From: Iris pallida
Lineage: Eukaryota > Streptophyta > Magnoliopsida > Asparagales > Iridaceae
Direction: 5' to 3'
Length of the DNA stretch: 64,000 nt
NCBI GenBank assembly: GCA_029216955.1
Contig: JANAVB010005597.1
Span: 43,597,843 to 43,661,842, forward strand
Shown here: positions 59,160 through 64,000 of the stretch, piece by piece
Position numbering within the stretch: the first letter of the stretch is position 1
Layout of the letters: every line of letters begins with the position of its first letter
The notes under the pieces: model-generated
What the model saw: only the letters and a program-made list of their open reading frames with translations
What the model was told of the DNA's origin: nothing
The model's database searches: none
Program-made: the position numbers and the translations under genes

Positions 59160-59410
59160 TGTTGTAAATATGAATAATTCACCATAATTATTTGGCCTAT
59201 ATAACCTATGTCTTTTGGTTATCCATAACCTATGACATTTGGTTATCCATAATCTATGTCTTTTGGCATTTCTTCCTTAATTGTCATGATAATGTTAAAT
59301 CTTCATTGTAAGCCTATATAAAGGGCTTTTCTCAAGTTAATTGTGATACAAGTGAATGAAGAAATAATTTCTTCAATTTTTCTATCTCCATATCTCTTTA
59401 CTTTATGATA
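59160..59410 (+). mobile_element. 3' LTR (251 bp) of plus-strand Ty1/copia element
   Basis: It starts TGTTGTAAATATG and ends TTTATGATA, followed by the target duplication gaaca (59411-59415). It pairs with 23211-23461. Confidence 0.93.
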
Positions 59411-59681
59411 GAACAAAACTTCTTCAAATAACTGGGTTCTGCTGTAACGTACACAATTATCAAATATAGTAACTGTTAAAGAAGTAAGTTCAAATTTCCA
59501 TTACATTTGACTGGTTTAAGACTCGTGCGTCGAATCACCACTATCAAGAGCCGATGGCATCTCGGATGCATCTGCAGACAGCCTCTAATTATCTTCACTC
59601 ATTTATTTGTAAGTTACCAATCAAACTCATTTGGACTAGGACACGACTAGCTCCTGGAAACTTTGTACATTGCTTAATTCT
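59411..59681. other. Upstream region of the MADS-box gene
   Basis: These 271 bp separate the copia LTR from the TATA box. No ORF or repeat is seen. The copia insertion leaves about 320 bp of native sequence before the start codon, so part of the promoter may have been displaced. Confidence 0.5.
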
Positions 59682-59689
59682 CTATATAA
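59682..59689 (+). promoter_or_regulatory. TATA box of the MADS-box gene
   Basis: CTATATAAC lies 42-49 bp upstream of the ATG at 59731, a spacing that leaves a short 5' UTR of roughly 15-20 bases. Confidence 0.55.
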
Positions 59690-59730
59690 CACCATGAGAC
59701 CATCTACATTTCTCCATACTTTCAATAGCC

Positions 59731-60390
59731 ATGCACCTTCCGCGTAAAGGAAAGAAAATCGGCAGCAGGGGCCCTAGAAAGATTGAGAGGATAGAGAACG
59801 AGCTAGCACGAGATGTGTGCTTCACGAAGCGTCGCCGAGGCCTTTTCAACAAGGCCGGCGAGCTGTCCGCTCTCTGTGGAGCCGAAGTGGCTCTGGTTGT
59901 CTACTCTCCCGCTGGCAATCAGTACTCCTTCGGCAGCCCCGGAGTCGACCGAGTCGCTGATCGCTTCCTCTCGGGCGACGGGGCTCCCGGACACGGGCAT
60001 GGGATGAGCGTCAATATTGAAGAGTTGGCCGAGCAGAACGCGTTGCTTTTGGAACAGCTGGACGCCGAAGCCACCAAGAAATCGATGCTGGAAGAGCGCC
60101 TGGACGCGTTGGTCCAAGAAAACCGGGTCTTCCAATTTGTCAAGAATAATATGGAGGGTCTTGAGTGGTTCGAGCTGGAGTGGCTGAAGGAATCACTGGC
60201 TTTCTTGACCGGAAGGCTCAAAGGAAGGGTTGATGATCATGAGAATGGAGGAGGGGCTTCGTTTCAGAACGTAGCCATGGCTGCGGACCAGTACTTCGGG
60301 CCTGCAGGTGCTGACCAAGTTCAGCTGGATAGTGATGGACCTGGTGCTGGCGAGGCTCACCCAGACCTCGGATGTTGGCCTGGATTCTAA
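59731..60390 (+). CDS. Type I M-alpha MADS-box transcription factor (AGL61/AGL62-like)
   Basis: A single-exon, 219-residue intact ORF. Residues about 10-75 form a MADS domain: GPRKIERIENELARDVCFTK, RRRGLFNKAGELSALCGAEV and ALVVYSPAGNQYSFGSPGV. Residues about 90-155 are a coiled-coil region (IEELAEQNALLLEQLDAEA, ending GLEWFELEWLKESLAFL). Single exon, no K-box and the LCGAEVA...SFG pattern place it in the M-alpha group, nuclear DNA-binding factors that in Arabidopsis act in the female gametophyte, central cell and endosperm. Function here is inferred from family only. The start is the first ATG after the TATA box. It is flanked by a copia LTR upstream and a hAT MITE 9 bp after the stop. GC-rich coding use contrasts with the AT-rich flanks. 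Expression is not shown by sequence. Confidence 0.92.
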   Translation: MHLPRKGKKIGSRGPRKIERIENELARDVCFTKRRRGLFNKAGELSALCGAEVALVVYSPAGNQYSFGSPGVDRVADRFLSGDGAPGHGHGMSVNIEELAEQNALLLEQLDAEATKKSMLEERLDALVQENRVFQFVKNNMEGLEWFELEWLKESLAFLTGRLKGRVDDHENGGGASFQNVAMAADQYFGPAGADQVQLDSDGPGAGEAHPDLGCWPGF

Positions 60391-60399
60391 TGATCCATG

Positions 60400-60598
60400 C
60401 AGGGCCGGCCCTGTGGTAAGTAGGACAAATCTTGGGATTTGGGCAACCCTTTTCTACTAGGGCAACCCTCCAGGCTCAGTATCATTCCACCAAAGGTCCA
60501 TGTCACGGATGACCACCAGGACCAGTTGTCAATAAGAATTAAGGGACAACCAAAATTACCTCCAAGATAGGACAATCCAAACTTCCGGGCCGGTCCTG
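60400..60598. mobile_element. hAT MITE (199 bp) just downstream of the MADS-box gene
   Basis: Ends are CAGGGCCGGCCCTG and, inverted, CAGGACCGGCCCGG. The 8-bp flanks gatccatg and catccatg agree at seven bases. It begins 9 bp after the MADS stop codon and so probably lies in the 3' UTR. Confidence 0.88.
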
Positions 60599-60606
60599 CA
60601 TCCATG

Positions 60607-61004
60607 CATGCCAATCAGTAGAATATGCAAGTGGCAGCTTTGGCTTCAGCATTTTTGCTGGATATGAAATTTATAAAATAAAATAAAAACTATTTCCGTT
60701 TGTTATGCTTGTTTATGTGCTTCCATGATTTCATCATTTATTGCATTTTTTTCTTTTCTTAATCTGGATTGTGGTTGCTAGCTCTTTACTTCCAGCTTCA
60801 AATATTGTTAGCCGTTTATTGTTTTCCATCAGGTTAATTTCTGTGGTTAGCTGGTTCTATAATGTTTGAATAAGTGAGAGAGATCAATATGAAAATTGTA
60901 ATAGTTTTTATTTAGACCCATAATGGGCCTTTATTGTTCACAGTTCCAAACTAGCATGGATTATGGATACCTCCGAAAACTAGAATTTAAGTACGTGTTA
61001 ATTA
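60607..61004. other. AT-rich downstream sequence without identified gene
   Basis: AATAAAATAAAA near 60677 could be a polyadenylation signal for the MADS-box gene. Nothing else is recognised. Confidence 0.4.
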
Positions 61005-61012
61005 TTTTTATC

Positions 61013-61275
61013 CAATGTTTTAAAAACCGGACCGGAGTTTGACCCGGCCAAGGCACTGGGTCGGGTCAAACGGATTCAACCAGTTGGTTCAACCAATGGT
61101 TCAACCAGTGGGTTAATCTCAATGGTCCAAGTTTAATCTCTTATGGACACTATTTTTTATAAAAATATCAGTTTTTTACAAAACACTGGGTCAATACTGA
61201 ACCGGACCGGAAAAACTACCGGTTCACGGTTGAACCGGTTCAACCGGCCGGTCCGGTCTGGTTTTTAAAACATTG
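61013..61275. mobile_element. MITE (263 bp) with perfect 8-bp target duplication
   Basis: It starts CAATGTTTTAAAAACCGGAC and ends with the near-perfect inverse. Flanks tttttatc (61005-61012 and 61276-61283) are identical. The interior is itself rich in ACCGG/GGTTCAACC motifs in both orientations. CA-type ends and 8-bp duplications suggest a hAT-derived MITE. Confidence 0.9.
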
Positions 61276-61283
61276 TTTTTATC

Positions 61284-62369
61284 ATATCCAATGGAACTTC
61301 AGTGAAGATTTGTATATTGTTGTGCTTCCACAAAGAGACGGCCTCGGTAAGCCCCCAGGCACGTCAAAAGAGCCTCGGTCAGGCTATCGGTGCTTGGATA
61401 ACCCTTCTGACTAGGACAAATCCGCAGGCTCCCAAGTCCCCAGCTCATAAATAGAGTCTAGATTTTAAGATTCCACTGGAAAGACATTGAATAGCTCGGA
61501 GGTCAGAAAAGAAACTCGGAATCCGAACTTCAAGCTGCCGTCAAAACTAAAAACAACTAGTTTCTTAGTATTTGTCAAAAAATATTGATCTTTTTTTTTT
61601 TCTTGACCACAATATTTATAACAAAAATAGCTTGTCCTGCGGTCTGCTAGTTTAGATAAACATGTGAAGCGTACATGTATGAATCGATCGTGCGATATAT
61701 TTGCTTCGCCATTAATTATGATAACTAAAGGAATAAAAGATTTCTAGAACCGGAACGAAAATGGTACAAATCACATAATTTATGAAACCCATAATTTAGT
61801 ACCACACGAAATGGAGAGTTATATTGAGAGCCGATATCCCACATGCACGGATTAAGTGTAAATATTTGTGTGAAGAAGTTCTTCCAATTGATTTTTTACC
61901 AAGGCATTCCTATTTTTCACGCACGGAGAGTGGACGAATGCATCTTTGCTGATATTTTGTGTGATAGGGGGTGGGGGTTATTTTGGGACCGACTGGAGGA
62001 AAAATCACCCTCCTCATCTCCCATCTCCAGCATATTTGATTAATAATATTCTTAATTTAAATTTATTATTCTCAGCTATTTCAGTTTTTAGCTTAATATT
62101 TTTAATTTTTATATGCATCAACTTAATATCTTAAAAAAAAAAATCAAAACTATCATTTGTCCCCCTCCCTTTCTCTCCTCCACCACCACCAACAGTCCCC
62201 TCCCGCAGCCCCTCCCGCGCCCCCTCATCCCGCCACTCCCCCGGCCCCCACCCGAGCCCCCCTCCTCCCACTGACCGCCCCCTCCTGCGCCCCCCTCCTC
62301 TCGTCGTTGTTGCTGCCATTGCTGCTACCGTCTACCTGTCACGCGCCGCTTCCGTAGCAGCGATCGTCC
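61284..62369. other. Intergenic sequence, no gene identified
   Basis: It contains mixed AT-rich DNA and a C-rich tract (62160-62310). ORFs in the C-rich tract are Pro- or Gly-rich composition artefacts. Confidence 0.4.
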
Positions 62370-64000
62370 TCGCTAAGGCGTGATGTCGCGTGAGCCTAGA
62401 TTGCACACACGCAAGGCAAATCCATAACGGTCAATTGCAGGCTAAGCGACGGGGGTCATCGCACAGAAGTTCCAAGCAAAAATATTGAATATTCAGCAGC
62501 GAAAATTTGAATACAAAACACAAGTCATGCAAAATACTCTTTTATTGATATTGAACAAAGATTACAATTTGGGCACGAGGCCAAATTACAAGTCTCTCAA
62601 GCTCACTTTTCTCTCATATTACAAGTCATCCTGCTCTCTCTCATTTTTCAATACAAGCTTCAAGGACGAGTGGCAGTTTCTGCGGAATGGCGATGTTCAT
62701 ACATTATGTCCCGTATAAGTCCTGACTCCATGCGGTCGCACGCCTCGAAACGTCAATAAACTTCGTGTCTCGACGCATCCAAGCGAGTTCCGCGCCATCG
62801 GGCTTCTACCTGTGCCTGCACATGAAAACTGTGTGGGTGTTAGTACTCAACTGCACTGGTGGAGTGAGCTCCTCGCCCACCCATACAAAACCGACACGTT
62901 CATTCACTTTGTGCAGCTTAAACCCTTTTGATTATCTTTCTAATCTTGCCTTAGGATCAGTTTTGGACAAAGACGTCTTGGCCTATACTTGGCAACGCAA
63001 CGACAGGGTCGTGCTATACTCTATTCGTGACTTCAATATATTCGAGACAGTGCCTCGCCGAGTAGAAACTTATGCAACTCGTCCGTACCAAGACTTTCAC
63101 TTGTTATTATGTGTCTCTAGACCATTCTCGTGCCAACTACGTCAAGGGGACGACTCGTGCTGGTCATGCCAATAGACATGATCGTGCCTTAAGATCGAGG
63201 CCGTGCCTCCCAAGATCAACCAGACTTAATCAACTTGCCTTACGACCCTTCCTGACTTAACTCGAGACGATGCCACATTCGTGCTTACTTAACTCGAGAC
63301 GACGCCACATTCATGCCGAAGTACGTGTCCTTGCTATAGCCAAATCTTAGGCTCCAGAATGGTATTGCAACCGTGCACACCCTAGTCCTCGCCGATTCAA
63401 TCTTGCGCTTGCTATAATTTACCTTGTTAACCCAACTCGTAACTTCCTAGTACTCGACGCAATCCAAAGACATACACGCGGATAGCCGTTCTTATGCCGA
63501 CACATCTATATGAGTGGTCACTAGCAATGTCAAGCTATCCTCGATCTTTGCATACGGTGACCATCCGCGTGCGAGGTACGAGCTCCCACCGAATGACCCG
63601 CAGCCTATATTGTAACGATTCACTTTAATCGAATCGTACCGTCGATGAAGGCCATACAATATCTGCAATTTCTTCTAGGCCGACACGAACCCGGCGTCCC
63701 GGGATCGTTCGAGGAATTCACCTTGCGCGTAAGTTGTCCGATGACCATGCAAAACTCAACTCGATCTACCAAGTCCTTCCTTAAACATGACCATGCTTTC
63801 CAACTTTCTATCGAGACTACCAAGTAGCGGGATCGATCTCGCGACAACCAGTCGCGTGGACTTCCTTATCGAGACTCCCAAGAAGCGGGACCGATCTCGT
63901 GCACTTCCTTTATCGAGACTTATCGAGACTCCCAAGTAGCGGGACCGATCTCGTATACTTCCTTATCGGATTATCAAGACTTCCAAGTAGCGGGACAGAT
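62370..64000 (-). mobile_element. Probable LTR-like sequence running off the right edge
   Basis: The organisation near 62500-62600 (a TTTTATTGATATTGAACAAA stretch, then a hydrophobic-free AC-rich region) resembles that of the fourth-family LTR at 47325-47350 (TTTTTTATTGATAATAATC). No paired copy, primer site or coding sequence is in the window, so identity and ends are uncertain. It includes tandem repeats at 63256-63325 and 63809-64000. Confidence 0.3.
63809..64000. repeat. Tandem repeat, about 44-58-bp unit, at least four copies
   Basis: TATCGAGACTCCCAAGTAGC-type starts fall at 63809, 63867, 63921 and (diverged) 63965, each followed by GGGACCGATCTCG. The array continues beyond the window. 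Confidence 0.85.

Noticed and set aside
59694..59747. Upstream ORF overlapping the MADS-box start
   Set aside because: Its ATG lies only 5 bp after the TATA box, probably upstream of the transcription start.
1..64000. CRISPR arrays, tRNA or rRNA genes, prokaryotic operons
   Set aside because: No regularly spaced direct repeats with unique spacers, no tRNA-like cloverleaf sequence and no bacterial gene organisation were seen; repeats present are satellite or LTR-derived.

Overview
This is a plant (angiosperm) nuclear DNA window that is almost entirely nested transposable elements, with one clear host gene near its right end. The evidence for a plant is the set of families: chromodomain Ty3/gypsy (Tekay/Del-like) and Ty1/copia elements, CACTA and hAT transposons, captured fragments of VPS18 and of a KIN-14 kinesin, and a type I M-alpha MADS-box gene. 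The species cannot be fixed from sequence alone. No prokaryotic genes, rRNA, tRNA or CRISPR arrays are visible.

Left stack (1-23128). A minus-strand Ty1/copia element of Tork/Tnt1 type (3' LTR 13319-13575, pol 13593-16555, 5' LTR 22591-23128) is the host for two insertions. A LARD-like minus-strand element (5' LTR 9086-13318, internal 8098-9085, 3' LTR remnant 6156-8097) sits in its 3' LTR. A truncated plus-strand chromovirus (pol 16556-18445, 3' LTR 18529-22590) sits in its body. The LARD is itself cut by a minus-strand chromovirus of the same LTR family (LTR 1801-6155, gag-pro-RT 1-1550) that runs off the left edge.

Middle stack (23211-59410). A plus-strand Ty1/copia element of Ivana/Oryco type is bounded by 251-bp LTRs and a 5-bp target duplication (gaaca). 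It contains, in order, a 1.1-kb hAT with another hAT inside it, the 5' half of a chromovirus (LTR 28387-34331, itself holding a 2.1-kb solo LTR), and a 23.5-kb CACTA element (35475-58941, target duplication aca). The CACTA carries captured exons of VPS18, an RLFGV-motif gene and a KIN-14 kinesin. It was later hit by a second CACTA (37133-41278, with a long hairpin) and by a gag-only LTR retrotransposon (41653-57355, target duplication acttt). That last element holds a 3.4-kb solo LTR in its 5' LTR and, inside its gag, a permuted integrase-LTR-gag piece of a fourth family flanked by a 204-bp duplication.

Right end (59411-64000). Here lie a single-exon M-alpha MADS-box gene (59731-60390), a hAT MITE 9 bp past its stop codon, a second MITE with a perfect 8-bp target duplication, and a probable unclassified LTR fragment with tandem repeats running off the edge.

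The retroelement coding regions are mostly broken; the exceptions are the open partial gag-pro frame at 1-1550 and the MADS-box gene. Insertion order can be read from which element interrupts which.
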